64,000 nucleotides of DNA from Paenibacillus peoriae KCTC 3763 (lineage in GTDB: Bacteria; Bacillota; Bacilli; Paenibacillales; Paenibacillaceae), in assembly GCF_000236805.1 (NCBI RefSeq), contig NZ_AGFX01000018.1, positions 186,001-250,000 on the forward strand, in the 5' to 3' direction. A model generated the notes under the pieces. It worked only from the letters and a program-made list of their open reading frames with translations. It made no database searches and was not told the origin of the DNA. Positions 8,894-17,160 of the stretch are shown here, one piece after another; the stretch's first letter is position 1; each line of letters starts with the position of its first letter. The translations under genes and the position numbers were made by a program.

Positions 8894-9088
8894 TACATTA
8901 AAGGATTTATAAGTTTAGGGGTTCCCAAGGCTTTTTGCAGGAAAGATAAAAAGATATTGACAGTGTTGTGAAGCTTCTTGCAGGAATCAACTTTTTTATA
9001 TACAATTACGATAAGTTGATTGGATTAAATAAATTTGATTAACTCAACTTTCAGGTTATTATCCAAGGAGGGAGGTAATCCTTAGACG

Positions 9089-9763
9089 ATGTCATACTTA
9101 TCTTTTACAGACGAGGATCACCTGATTATAAAGTCTTATGAAGCTCTGGTTTATGGCATTGCGGACTACTTAGGATCGGAATGCGAAGTCGTTCTGCACA
9201 GCTTGCACGATTATAATCAGTCCGCAGTCGTAATCGCCAACGGTCACCATTCCGGAAGAAAGGTAGGCGCTCCTATTACCGACTTGGCCTTGCGTATGCT
9301 TAAGGAGCTTGAGAATTCAGGCGCTAAACAATCCAAAAGCTACTTCACCCGCGGCAAGAACGGCCAGTTATTGAAGTCCAGCACCATCGCTATTCGGGGT
9401 AAGGATAATAAAATTATTGCCTTGTTGTGCATCAACATGAATCTTGATGGTTCCCTGTCAAACTTTCTTAACACCTTTTCGCCGAACCAACTCCTATCCC
9501 CTGAGAACAATGTGAAGGAGAATTTCGCTAACTCTGTGGAAGATCTACTGAAGAACACCATAGAAACGACGATTCACGAGGTCGACGCTTCCCAAGAGAT
9601 CCCGCATCATAATCGGAATAAAGAAATTATCAGGCTGCTCTTAGAACGAGGCGTCTTTCAAATGCGCGATTCCGTGGCTATTGTTTCCAATGCGCTTAAG
9701 ATCTCAAAGCATACGGTTTACTTACATTTAAGAAATTATAACAACAATCAAGGGGAAGACTAA
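9089..9763 (+). CDS. YheO/DauR-family transcriptional regulator
   Basis: 224 residues. The N-terminal PAS-like YheO domain (IIKSYEALVYGIADYLGSEC, then EVVLHSLHDYNQSAVVIANG) binds an unknown ligand. The C-terminal HTH (EIIRLLLERGVFQMRDSVAI, then VSNALKISKHTVYLHLRNYN) is the DauR type. DauR controls D-arginine use in Pseudomonas; here the gene precedes L-serine dehydratase and a serine permease, so serine-responsive control of those genes is likely (inference). The start has GGAGGGAGG upstream. Confidence 0.85.
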   Translation: MSYLSFTDEDHLIIKSYEALVYGIADYLGSECEVVLHSLHDYNQSAVVIANGHHSGRKVGAPITDLALRMLKELENSGAKQSKSYFTRGKNGQLLKSSTIAIRGKDNKIIALLCINMNLDGSLSNFLNTFSPNQLLSPENNVKENFANSVEDLLKNTIETTIHEVDASQEIPHHNRNKEIIRLLLERGVFQMRDSVAIVSNALKISKHTVYLHLRNYNNNQGED

Positions 9764-9784
9764 TTTTCTAATTATCAAATAAAA

Positions 9785-9822
9785 CGCAAGAAGCTTTGAC
9801 TCCGGTTTGGATCGCTTCTTTG
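9785..9822 (+). terminator. Weak stem-loop between regulator and sdaAB
   Basis: CAAGAAGC and GCTTCTTTG pair around a ~20-nt loop, followed by a T-poor stretch. It could be a weak terminator or a leader structure ahead of sdaAB; no further element was recognised between 9764 and 9981. Confidence 0.35.
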
Positions 9823-9981
9823 AGTAATTCAACCCGCATTTCCGATTACTTCTTTACGCTTTCCGTGCGGCAGTGAAAGCCAATTGTCCGCTTGTCTATC
9901 GAGTCATTCATTTCGACGAAACGATTTTCTTTATTGTTCCTTCATACTTAAGTGATTACAAGGTTTTTCGGGGGGTCTTAT

Positions 9982-10680
9982 ATGAACATGAATGTAATAT
10001 CTATTGAAGAAAAAAAGGTTGTTAAATACAAGAGTTGTTTTGATGTGATTGGGCCGGTAATGATAGGTCCTTCAAGCTCACATACTGCAGGTGCTTTAGC
10101 TATTGGAGCAATTGCCGGTAAACTATTTCAGGATATTCCAAAAAAAGTCGTGGTAAGGTATTATGAGTCATTTGCTGAAACCCATAAAGGACACGGAACT
10201 GATTTTGCAATTATTGCTGGGATATTAGGATTCGCTGCCGATGACAGCAAAGTGCCAGATGCTATTAAAATAGCAGAATCTAAAGGAATTGACATTACCT
10301 TTATTGAAAAAGCAGGTGATAGTCCTGCTGGTTATCCAAATACGGCAGATATATATTTAGAGAATGAAAGTCGAAGTATTAGAACGATGGGTATTTCGGT
10401 CGGCGGCGGATTAATTGAAGTCAAACATGTTGAAATTGACGGATTTAGCTTAGATCTGCAGGGGCCATTGCCAGTTATTATTGCGATTTCCGAAAGAGCT
10501 GACTTTGAATTTGTTTTACGCAGGATCTTTAAACAATATGATGTGGAAATTAACAACTATCATATTTTAGAAGAAAACGGAAAATATCTATATGCATTTG
10601 CTTTGGATTCGCTATTGCCCGGTGATGTTCAGAAGGAATTGGGAAGTTTAAGCAGCATAGCTAATATCATTATCCTTTAG
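9982..10680 (+). CDS. sdaAB: L-serine dehydratase, iron-sulfur type, beta subunit
   Basis: 232 residues. It carries the SDH_beta signature near the N-terminus (SCFDVIGPVMIGPSSSHTAG) and an ACT-like C-terminus (FALDSLLPGDVQKELGSLSS). With the alpha subunit it deaminates L-serine to pyruvate using an oxygen-sensitive [4Fe-4S] cluster. The ATG at 9982 follows a run of G (9969-9975); the GTG at 9952 has no SD. It lies 21 nt before sdaAA. The gene is clearly more AT-rich than the flanking chromosome, as are the two genes after it. Confidence 0.93.
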   Translation: MNMNVISIEEKKVVKYKSCFDVIGPVMIGPSSSHTAGALAIGAIAGKLFQDIPKKVVVRYYESFAETHKGHGTDFAIIAGILGFAADDSKVPDAIKIAESKGIDITFIEKAGDSPAGYPNTADIYLENESRSIRTMGISVGGGLIEVKHVEIDGFSLDLQGPLPVIIAISERADFEFVLRRIFKQYDVEINNYHILEENGKYLYAFALDSLLPGDVQKELGSLSSIANIIIL

Positions 10681-10701
10681 TTACATTAGGGGTGAAAAAA
10701 T

Positions 10702-11583
10702 ATGTATATGACCATAAAAGAAATTGTAGATGCAGCTAATAAAAGGCAAAAACCAATTTATGAATTAGCAATCGAACAGGAAATCGAACAAACTAGAAAT
10801 TCTTATGAAGAAGTTTGGAGTAAAATGGAAAGAAATTTAGCGACTATGGAAAATTCCATAAATAAAAGTATCGAGGGCGACGGGGTATTTTCTCCGACCG
10901 GTTTAACCGGAGGCGATGCTGTTAAAATGAAAAAATATCGAGAAAATGGAAAAACTCTCTCTGGAGATTGGATGGTGTTAGGGGTTCAAAGTGCTATCGG
11001 TGTTAATGAAGTAAATGCTTCATTAGGGGCTATTTGTGCAACTCCAACAGCAGGTGCGAGTGGGACGATCCCGGGAGTCCTATTTAGTATTAAAGATACA
11101 TTGCAGTTAAGTCATGAAGATATGGTCCATTTTCTATTCACTTCAGCTTTATTTGGAATGATAGTCGCAAATAATGCTTGTATTTCCGGAGCGTACGGAG
11201 GATGTCAAGCTGAAGTAGGCAGTGCCTCAGCGATGGCAGCAGCAGCAGCGGTAGAAGCCGCCAGAGGAACGCCACAGCAATCTTCTGAAGCTTTCTCAAC
11301 CGCATTACAAAATTTACTCGGTTTGGTTTGTGATCCGGTCGCTGGTTTGGTAGAAATTCCTTGTGTAAAGAGAAACGCCATTGGAACGGCAAATGCTTTA
11401 GTAGCAGCGGACATCGCATTAGCCGGCGTAAACAATATCATCAATGCTGACGAAGTTATTGAAGCGATGTATAGAGTTGGAAGACAGATGCCTCGCGAAT
11501 TAAGAGAGACAGGTTTAGGCGGAATTGCGGCCACACCTACAGGGATTACCATCAAAAGTAAAATTTTGGATAGAACCAATTAA
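10702..11583 (+). CDS. sdaAA: L-serine dehydratase, iron-sulfur type, alpha subunit
   Basis: 293 residues, normal for the family. Conserved cluster-binding cysteines are visible in NNACISGAYGGCQAEVGSAS and in LVCDPVAGLVEIPCVKRNAI. It is the catalytic subunit with sdaAB (serine to pyruvate and ammonia). AGGGGTG precedes the ATG. Downstream comes the permease, giving a complete uptake-and-degradation unit. AT-rich composition is shared across 10-13 kb. Confidence 0.94.
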   Translation: MYMTIKEIVDAANKRQKPIYELAIEQEIEQTRNSYEEVWSKMERNLATMENSINKSIEGDGVFSPTGLTGGDAVKMKKYRENGKTLSGDWMVLGVQSAIGVNEVNASLGAICATPTAGASGTIPGVLFSIKDTLQLSHEDMVHFLFTSALFGMIVANNACISGAYGGCQAEVGSASAMAAAAAVEAARGTPQQSSEAFSTALQNLLGLVCDPVAGLVEIPCVKRNAIGTANALVAADIALAGVNNIINADEVIEAMYRVGRQMPRELRETGLGGIAATPTGITIKSKILDRTN

Positions 11584-11584
11584 A

Positions 11585-11625
11585 ATTTTTGTAAACGCTA
11601 ACAAATTGCCTAGCGAATTTTTTTG
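11585..11625 (+). terminator. Weak terminator after sdaAA
   Basis: CGCTA and TAGCG pair around a 10-nt loop, followed by AATTTTTTT. With only five pairs it may attenuate rather than stop transcription into the permease gene at 11755. Confidence 0.4.
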
Positions 11626-11754
11626 ATTTTGATCAACTTAGAAGAAGGACACACGATGTGGCGCACCTTGTAAGCAATTCATTTTTCAAGAATGATCTAT
11701 ATTCCTAAGCCTTAAAAAGAGGGGTAAGAATAGGATACAAGGAGGAATTATTAT

Positions 11755-13071
11755 ATGAATGGGAATGCTGCAAAAAAAATAGAATTTCAAGCTGAAAATA
11801 CTGCAGTAAGAAATGAGAAATATCCAGAACCTAAAAAATGGAATAAACAGGATACTACCTGGGCATTGAGCCTTTTTGGAACAGCAATTGGAGCAGGAGT
11901 ACTCTTTTTACCTATTAATGCAGGTTTAGGTGGTTTATTATCATTACTATTAATTACTATACTTGCATTTCCTGTTATGTATTATTCACATAGGGCGCTT
12001 GCTAAAATGATAAACGCTTCCAATTCTGCTAATGAGGGGATTACAGGTACAATAAGAGAGTATTTCGGAAATAAGGCAAGCATAATTTTTAACATAGTAT
12101 ACTTCGGCTCAATTTATACTATTGTGCTGATGTATTCGGTTGCACTCACAAATACTGCAAGTAGTTTTATCGTGAATCAATTGCACATGAAGGAGCCTTC
12201 AAGGGCCATTTTATCGCTTGTATTAGTACTCGGTCTTATAGCTATACTAAATTTTGGTCAAGATATTACTGTAAAGGTAATGAGCATGCTAGTATATCCT
12301 TTCATAGCTTCTCTACTTTTTATCGCAATATCTTTGATTCCACAGTGGAATACGTCAATGCTTAGTTTTTCAAGTGTTTCTACTGCTTCAACAGGAACAG
12401 GATATTTTGGAACAGTATGGATGATATTACCAATCATAGTATTCTCGTTTAATCATTCTCCTATTATTTCGTCATTTGTTACAAAACAGAGAGCTACCTA
12501 TGGAATAGTAGCTGATGCTAAATGTGCTCAAATACAAAAAGTTTGTTATATCATGACATTCGCTGTTGTTATGTTCTTTGTTTGGAGCAGTGCCTTGAGT
12601 TTGACTCCAAATGATCTTGTAATGGCAAAAGAACAAAACTTATCAATTTTATCATATCTTGCTAATGAACTTAATTCGCCTCTAATCACGATTGTAGCTC
12701 CTATCATTGCTTTTATGGCCATAACAAAGTCCTTCCTTGGCCATTACATAGGAGCATATGAGGTAATGCGTGACATGATTATCAAGTTCAGTAAAACACG
12801 CGGAAAAAATATAGAAGAAAAAACAGTTAAGACAATGATCCTTGCTTTTGTCGTATTAACATGCTGGTATGTTGCTTATGCAAATCCAAGTATTCTTGGA
12901 CTCATTGATGCCCTTAGCGGACCGTTAGTTGCTGCTATCTTATGTCTATTACCAATGTATGCGATCCGTAAAGTACCAGTACTAGCTAAATACAGAGGGA
13001 AAATAAGCAATGTATTTGTCATTGTTATAGGTATACTTACTGTCCTGGCAAGTATTAAGTCATTATTCTAA
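11755..13071 (+). CDS. Serine/threonine permease, HAAAP family (SdaC-like)
   Basis: 438 residues with about 11 membrane segments. The first, LSLFGTAIGAGVLFLPINAG, is the hallmark of the hydroxy/aromatic amino acid permeases SdaC, TdcC and YhjV. It probably imports L-serine with H+ or Na+ to feed SdaAA/AB. The ATG follows CAAGGAGGA. The N-terminal ~35 residues are hydrophilic. The low GC and codon choice match sdaAB/sdaAA and differ from neighbours, consistent with joint acquisition. Confidence 0.9.
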   Translation: MNGNAAKKIEFQAENTAVRNEKYPEPKKWNKQDTTWALSLFGTAIGAGVLFLPINAGLGGLLSLLLITILAFPVMYYSHRALAKMINASNSANEGITGTIREYFGNKASIIFNIVYFGSIYTIVLMYSVALTNTASSFIVNQLHMKEPSRAILSLVLVLGLIAILNFGQDITVKVMSMLVYPFIASLLFIAISLIPQWNTSMLSFSSVSTASTGTGYFGTVWMILPIIVFSFNHSPIISSFVTKQRATYGIVADAKCAQIQKVCYIMTFAVVMFFVWSSALSLTPNDLVMAKEQNLSILSYLANELNSPLITIVAPIIAFMAITKSFLGHYIGAYEVMRDMIIKFSKTRGKNIEEKTVKTMILAFVVLTCWYVAYANPSILGLIDALSGPLVAAILCLLPMYAIRKVPVLAKYRGKISNVFVIVIGILTVLASIKSLF

Positions 13072-13107
13072 TTCACTATTGTTGGTTCTAGTGTAAAAAT
13101 GGTGGGG

Positions 13108-13332
13108 TCAGTTATCCTTCAAACTGCCTGCGGTTGCTACGAAAGCAAAACTCTCCAGATAGGCATGCAAATGCTTAGGAGCCAACCGTATATGTATTCC
13201 GTTAGATAGCAATCTATCAGGATATTTCCTGGGACAATCCGATGCTAAAATATGAGGCCATTCCGGGAGATAGTACCATCTTAGGGATAGATTATATATG
13301 CTTTCAATTAACTGCTTTTTGGTGAATTGTGA
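13108..13332 (-). pseudogene. Start-less ORF remnant in the 13072-13445 gap
   Basis: On the minus strand 74 sense codons run from just after a TAA to a TGA (13108-13110) with no ATG or GTG; the earliest TTG would remove about 40 percent. The translation looks protein-like (KKQLIESIYNLSLRWYYLPE, then SNGIHIRLAPKHLHAYLESF). The KHLHAYLESFAF segment vaguely recalls the C-terminus of IS1595-type transposases (KHLxxYLDEFxFR), but this is a weak resemblance. I treat it as a possible gene fragment beside the AT-rich serine island. It may be a chance ORF. Confidence 0.35.
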
Positions 13333-13445
13333 TTATCTTTCGTTTATCATGTTGTTAAAGACAACCGGAATCCACCTAGAATGTTGAGAGGGAATTGAGA
13401 CCAACATCATTTCCTCTACAACTTATATTCAGGGGGAAATTCAAA

Positions 13446-13883
13446 ATGGCTAGAAGTGCAAGCACCTACGCATCTATAATTGACGAATTTAAGATAGAAA
13501 CGAACAGAAAGTATTCACCGGTAGGTGGAACGAAGTGTAATATTTTTGCGCAGGATGTGATGTCCGCTATGTCGGCCGACTTACCGAGCGGCTTGGCCAA
13601 TCAGATAGCTGATGCTTTATCAGGTAACAAGACGCCGGGATGGTATTCCGTAACCTTTTTGGATGCCCAAAAAAGAGCAAACCTCGGCTATCCTGCCATA
13701 GGGATCAAAAAGGCGGAAGGGCATGGTCATGTCGTCGTTGTCAGACCGAAGGGGGCATCGATCACGATTTTAAAAGAGGTACAGATTGCTCAGGCAGGGA
13801 CCAAAAATTATAACAATAATACCATTAACTATTCGTGGATAGCAGCAGATTTGCCTGGAGTAAAATTTTACACGCATGACTGA
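13446..13883 (+). CDS. Amidase/peptidase-like small protein (papain-like fold suspected)
   Basis: 145 residues with no signal peptide. An early Cys in GTKCNIFAQDVMSAM, and a later His in KKAEGHGHVVVVRPKGA, give the Cys...His order and the G-H-V-V-V strand of NlpC/P60-, CHAP- and Tae-type peptidoglycan amidases. The C-terminus (YSWIAADLPGVKFYTHD) also fits this type of domain. The ATG at 13446 has AGGGGGAAA upstream; an earlier in-frame GTG at 13395 lacks an SD. Lack of an export signal means it would act inside, be released by lysis, or be exported by a non-Sec route. No immunity gene was recognised next to it. Family assignment is by motif only. Confidence 0.6.
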   Translation: MARSASTYASIIDEFKIETNRKYSPVGGTKCNIFAQDVMSAMSADLPSGLANQIADALSGNKTPGWYSVTFLDAQKRANLGYPAIGIKKAEGHGHVVVVRPKGASITILKEVQIAQAGTKNYNNNTINYSWIAADLPGVKFYTHD

Positions 13884-13916
13884 TGACTCCAAGGCAATAA
13901 CGTATTGACCCCGAAA

Positions 13917-13953
13917 GCAGATCCGTTTGATCTGTCTCCAGGGTCGTTTTTTT
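13917..13953. terminator. Terminator after the amidase-like gene
   Basis: GACCC/GGGTC and AGATC/GATCT arms with a CGTTT loop, followed by a run of seven T. It sits between convergent genes and abuts the stop of the WG-repeat gene. Confidence 0.75.
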
Positions 13954-15070
13954 ATTTTGAAACGGAACGTTTGGATACAATGAACGCTTTACCCGGCTTG
14001 AGAAAGGCAACAGCATAGCCGTTGGAGAAGGAGGAGGATTCCGTTCTATACTCGAGCTTGGTCAGCAATTGGCCTTGACGATTGATGTAGCCGAATTTTC
14101 CGTCTGAGACGGATGAATGTGCTTGTTTACCTACTAAAGCCAAGCCTTCCTTGAATGGGAATGTGACATCGTATTTTTGTTGATATTTAATGACCAAGGC
14201 TCCGCTTTTTTCAATAAATCCGACCTCGTTTTTTGCATTTTTTACACTCGCCAGGCCTTCACTGAAATCCTGGGCATCGGTAAATTTAAAGGGAATAACG
14301 ACTTTTCCCTGTTTATTGATGAAGCCCCATGTTCCTTTGGCATTTTGTACAGGAGCCAGCCCCTCTGAAAAGTCTCCTCCGGATTTATATTGAAGAGGAA
14401 TAACTTCCTTTCCTGTGGTGTTGATATATCCGTACAGCCCTTGGCTATTCTGAACAATAGCCAAGCCATCCGAAAAGCTTCGACTATATTTGTATTGATA
14501 GGGGATTGCTATTTGACCGGAAGCATTAACGAAGCCGATCTTGCCTGTGTTGGGGGCGTAGGCAAGCGCCAGACCGTCCGTAAATAGATATTCCGAATCA
14601 ACATTTTCTTTAAAATGAGTAAGGACCTTTCCTGTGCGATCAATAAAGGCATTTTCTTTGGTGGAGGCTATGGTGATCTTGGCCTTTCCTTCGCTAAACA
14701 AATTTGCTTCGGTATATTGGCAAGGAATGGCCAATGTCCCTTTGGTGTTAATGTACCCATAGAGATTGGTTTTTGTGTTTTTCACGAGGGCCCGTTGCTC
14801 ATGAAAATCACCAATGGATGTAAGCTCGGCGGGAAGTGAGAAAGCCTTTTCCCCTTTGGTATTATAAAACACAAGATTCCCAGTAGATGTTTCAGCGGCT
14901 AATAGGCCATCATGAAAAGCACCGTCGCTTTCAGGTCGGGCCACGTTATAATCCAGCGGTGTTGTGGAAACTTCAATGGCTGTTGCACTACTGGAAGCAG
15001 CCGAACCCATCCCGGAAACGGCAACGCTGGTACATAGAATCAATATCGCTAATCCGAACTTTTTTAACAT
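13952..15070 (-). CDS. Exported WG-repeat protein
   Basis: 372 residues. A signal peptide (MLKKFGLAILILCTSVAVSG) is followed by seven ~45-residue repeats of the WG/KWG type, each with G-[YF]-I-N-x-x-G-x-x-[VI]-I-P and a conserved F-S-[ED]-G-L-A core. These form beta-rich arrays in secreted or surface proteins of unknown role. The ATG at 15070 has AGGAG about 7 nt upstream; a TTG at 15088 would add six residues and bury that SD. It appears monocistronic. Confidence 0.86.
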   Translation of the reverse strand: MLKKFGLAILILCTSVAVSGMGSAASSSATAIEVSTTPLDYNVARPESDGAFHDGLLAAETSTGNLVFYNTKGEKAFSLPAELTSIGDFHEQRALVKNTKTNLYGYINTKGTLAIPCQYTEANLFSEGKAKITIASTKENAFIDRTGKVLTHFKENVDSEYLFTDGLALAYAPNTGKIGFVNASGQIAIPYQYKYSRSFSDGLAIVQNSQGLYGYINTTGKEVIPLQYKSGGDFSEGLAPVQNAKGTWGFINKQGKVVIPFKFTDAQDFSEGLASVKNAKNEVGFIEKSGALVIKYQQKYDVTFPFKEGLALVGKQAHSSVSDGKFGYINRQGQLLTKLEYRTESSSFSNGYAVAFLKPGKAFIVSKRSVSK

Positions 15071-15207
15071 GCATAGGCTCCTTTGCAAGTTGATTTACCA
15101 TAATATAGACGGAAAAAATGTAGGAATGTTTCTTGTAACCTATTGCGGTTCATGAGAATGAGGTCTGATGGGGGAGGTGCCTTATCATCGGTGCATAGAT
15201 CAAATGG

Positions 15208-15240
15208 AAGAGGGAAGCTGCTATTCACAGCTTCCCTCTT
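15208..15240. terminator. Perfect 13-bp hairpin in the 15071-15505 gap
   Basis: AAGAGGGAAGCTG and CAGCTTCCCTCTT are exact complements around a 7-nt loop. No long T-run follows on either strand, so it is not a textbook terminator; an RNA structure or protein site is also possible. Otherwise this 435-nt gap holds the promoter region of the WG gene and the left recombinase-associated repeat (15378-15416). Confidence 0.5.
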
Positions 15241-15377
15241 GTGGACTATTGTTATCACGGATATATAAGTGACAGTCGAGTATGATTATGTTATCGACTA
15301 ATGTTCTGCTCAAAGGGCATAATTGTAATGAGAAATTTTATATCTCAAGAACTATCTGGACACTCTTTAAATTGTAA

Positions 15378-15416
15378 AATATTAGAAATGAATAGCGTAC
15401 AATATTCATTGTGCGA
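15378..15416 (+). repeat. Left 39-bp inverted repeat flanking the tyrosine recombinase
   Basis: This copy matches the reverse complement of 16488-16526 at 34 of 39 positions. It contains AATGAATAG and ATATTCATT arms around the 6-nt centre CGTACA, and the overlapping dyad CGTACAAT-ATTC-ATTGTGCG. A 9-6-9 dyad is the size and form of a tyrosine-recombinase core site. Confidence 0.8.
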
Positions 15417-15505
15417 TATGTAAAATGAACTAAAAAGAGGACCTCTTGCACTTTATTTTAGTCATTTAAGACTATTTTTTCAACTCCTTTTTTATAACTA
15501 TATAC

Positions 15506-16468
15506 CTATAATATATCCTTTAAGCAGTCTTCCACGTAGTCGGGAGCTGCTTTTTGCATTTGGCTAACCGTATGAAGGTAGCGTTGCGTCGTATTGATGT
15601 GGGAGTGTCCCAGGTTTTCCTGCACCTGCTGTAACGATGCCCCCTGAATCAGGGCCAATGTAGCGTTCGTGTGGCGAAACCAGTGAGGCGTTATCTTTTT
15701 CGCGATACCGACTTCTTCCCTGGCCCGCTTAATGATCGTTTCTACTTGTCTTACAGACAATGGGAACAGTCTTTCAGGCATATCTAATGGCTCATGCTGC
15801 GGAAGGATACCCTTGAACTGCTTGTACATACTCCAAAGCCTTGGTGGCACTTTCACCTCCCGCTGTTTGCCCCCTTTTCCGTTAAATACGGTCAGCCAAA
15901 TGAATGTCTCTGTCGGATCGTAATGGAAATGATCCCACTGTATAGCTACCATCTCAGACACCCGAAGCCCCAATAATACCAGCGTGAGCGCGATAAGATA
16001 ATTTCGTTCCCCTTGCGTTTTTAAATAGGTTAAAAGCTGACGCAGCTCATTTTTGGTCAAAAAATGGTTTTTACTGTTCACCGGGATTTTGGGAGTCCGC
16101 ACACTTGTAGTGGGATTGTGCTGGAAAATATGAATGCTTGGATCGCTTCCCCACTTGTACAGTGATCTTAATGGTGCCAAAAGGCTGGCAATGGTTGCTG
16201 GTGCGGGTGTTTGCTTGGTAGAACTGCAAAACCCTTCTAATAAGCCGATTTTATAGACCTCAATATCCTGCCATGTCACTGTCCGTAATGGTTTGCCTGA
16301 TGTGAAATTTCGGAACTGCTGAATGGCTCTCTTGTAGTTTCGCAGGGTATACGGTGAGCTACCGCAAGTACTTAAAAATAACCCAATGATTTGGTCATCC
16401 GTGTACGTCTCAGGGTTGTGTATGGAATGGGCATGTAGCTGAGAAGATATCATTTTGGACGTATACAT
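15506..16468 (-). CDS. Tyrosine recombinase / integrase (XerC-like)
   Basis: 320 residues. The N-terminal SAM-like core-binding domain (YTDDQIIGLFL, then TLRNYKRAIQQFRNF) is followed by a catalytic domain with all expected residues: Arg in LGLRVSEMVAIQW, Lys in FNGKGGKQREVKV, HxxR in TPHWFRHTNATLAL, His in VQENLGHSHINTTQ and the nucleophile Tyr in RYLHT. The ATG at 16468 is preceded by AGGAGGAATTTCT; an upstream ATG at 16522 would lie inside the right repeat. No excisionase, phage or transposon genes surround it. Paired 39-bp inverted repeats bracket the gene, so it could act on its own flanks, and its promoter would overlap one of them. Confidence 0.92.
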   Translation of the reverse strand: MYTSKMISSQLHAHSIHNPETYTDDQIIGLFLSTCGSSPYTLRNYKRAIQQFRNFTSGKPLRTVTWQDIEVYKIGLLEGFCSSTKQTPAPATIASLLAPLRSLYKWGSDPSIHIFQHNPTTSVRTPKIPVNSKNHFLTKNELRQLLTYLKTQGERNYLIALTLVLLGLRVSEMVAIQWDHFHYDPTETFIWLTVFNGKGGKQREVKVPPRLWSMYKQFKGILPQHEPLDMPERLFPLSVRQVETIIKRAREEVGIAKKITPHWFRHTNATLALIQGASLQQVQENLGHSHINTTQRYLHTVSQMQKAAPDYVEDCLKDIL

Positions 16469-16487
16469 AGAAATTCCTCCTGTTCGT

Positions 16488-16526
16488 TCGCACAATGAAT
16501 ATTGTGCGATATTCATTCTCAATATT
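16488..16526 (-). repeat. Right 39-bp inverted repeat, overlapping the recombinase promoter region
   Basis: Opposite orientation to the 15378-15416 copy. Here the dyad is perfect: AATGAATAT and ATATTCATT around CGCACA (minus-strand reading), 16494-16517, with a second overlapping perfect dyad CGCACAAT-GAAT-ATTGTGCG (16489-16508). It lies 20-58 nt upstream of the recombinase start and 42-80 nt upstream of the divergent HD-GYP gene. Confidence 0.8.
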
Positions 16527-16567
16527 AAGGCAAATTACTGACCGCGCACCAAACAGGAGGAATATTT

Positions 16568-17140
16568 GTGGAAGAAATTTTAGTGAACTGTCTGACTCGC
16601 CTCTTATCCAAAAATAAACAAGTGTATGAACACTCGCTGCGGGTTGGAAATATGGCTAAACGGATGGCTTCTTACCTGAATTTTGATGAGCAGCAGACAC
16701 GGAAATTCGTCATAGGCTGTTGTTTTCACGATGTTGGGAAAATACTGCTGCCGGATGGCATTTTGGACAAGTCAGCCCCCTTGAATAAGGAGGAGTGGAA
16801 AATGATGAAGATCCATCCTCTCTTGGGTACCCAGCTTATTTTGAAAGAGGGGATCCTGGATCAGGATGTTGTGGACATTGTCCGATTTCATCATGAACGC
16901 TTGGATGGACAGGGTTATCCGTTTGGCATAAGTGGCGACAAAATCCCGCCTATGGCCCGGTTGTGTTCCATTATTGATGCTTTTGACAGTATGATTTCGG
17001 ATCGGCCGTATCGCCGGGGCATGTCCATGCAGGAGGCCAAAGAGGAGCTTTGGCGCCACATTGGAACCCAGTTTGATTTGCTATATGTAGAACGGTTTTT
17101 GCATCTGCTTGAGGATCTGTCGATCGCCCTTGAACAATAA
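16568..17140 (+). CDS. HD-GYP domain cyclic-di-GMP phosphodiesterase
   Basis: 190 residues, essentially a stand-alone HD-GYP domain. Metal ligands are visible in HSLRVGNMAKRMA and CFHDVGKILLPDGI, and the signature appears as FHHERLDGQGYPFGI followed by ARLCSIIDAFDSMISDRPYR. Family members hydrolyse cyclic di-GMP to pGpG or GMP. The GTG at 16568 has AGGAGG at a good distance. It has no membrane or receiver domain, so control would come from expression. It is followed 20 nt later by a PilZ protein, and its promoter region is shared with the divergent recombinase and its right repeat. Confidence 0.92.
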   Translation: MEEILVNCLTRLLSKNKQVYEHSLRVGNMAKRMASYLNFDEQQTRKFVIGCCFHDVGKILLPDGILDKSAPLNKEEWKMMKIHPLLGTQLILKEGILDQDVVDIVRFHHERLDGQGYPFGISGDKIPPMARLCSIIDAFDSMISDRPYRRGMSMQEAKEELWRHIGTQFDLLYVERFLHLLEDLSIALEQ

Positions 17141-17160
17141 CTCAGAGGGAGGCATGTTCC

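Noticed and set aside
13072-13445. Riboswitch ahead of the amidase-like gene
   Set aside because: No match to c-di-GMP, glycine, SAM or lysine consensus cores that I could recognise.
15378-16526. Recombinase segment as an ordinary IS element or prophage remnant
   Set aside because: The enzyme is a tyrosine recombinase, not a DDE transposase; I saw no target-site duplication beyond the repeats and no phage genes nearby.
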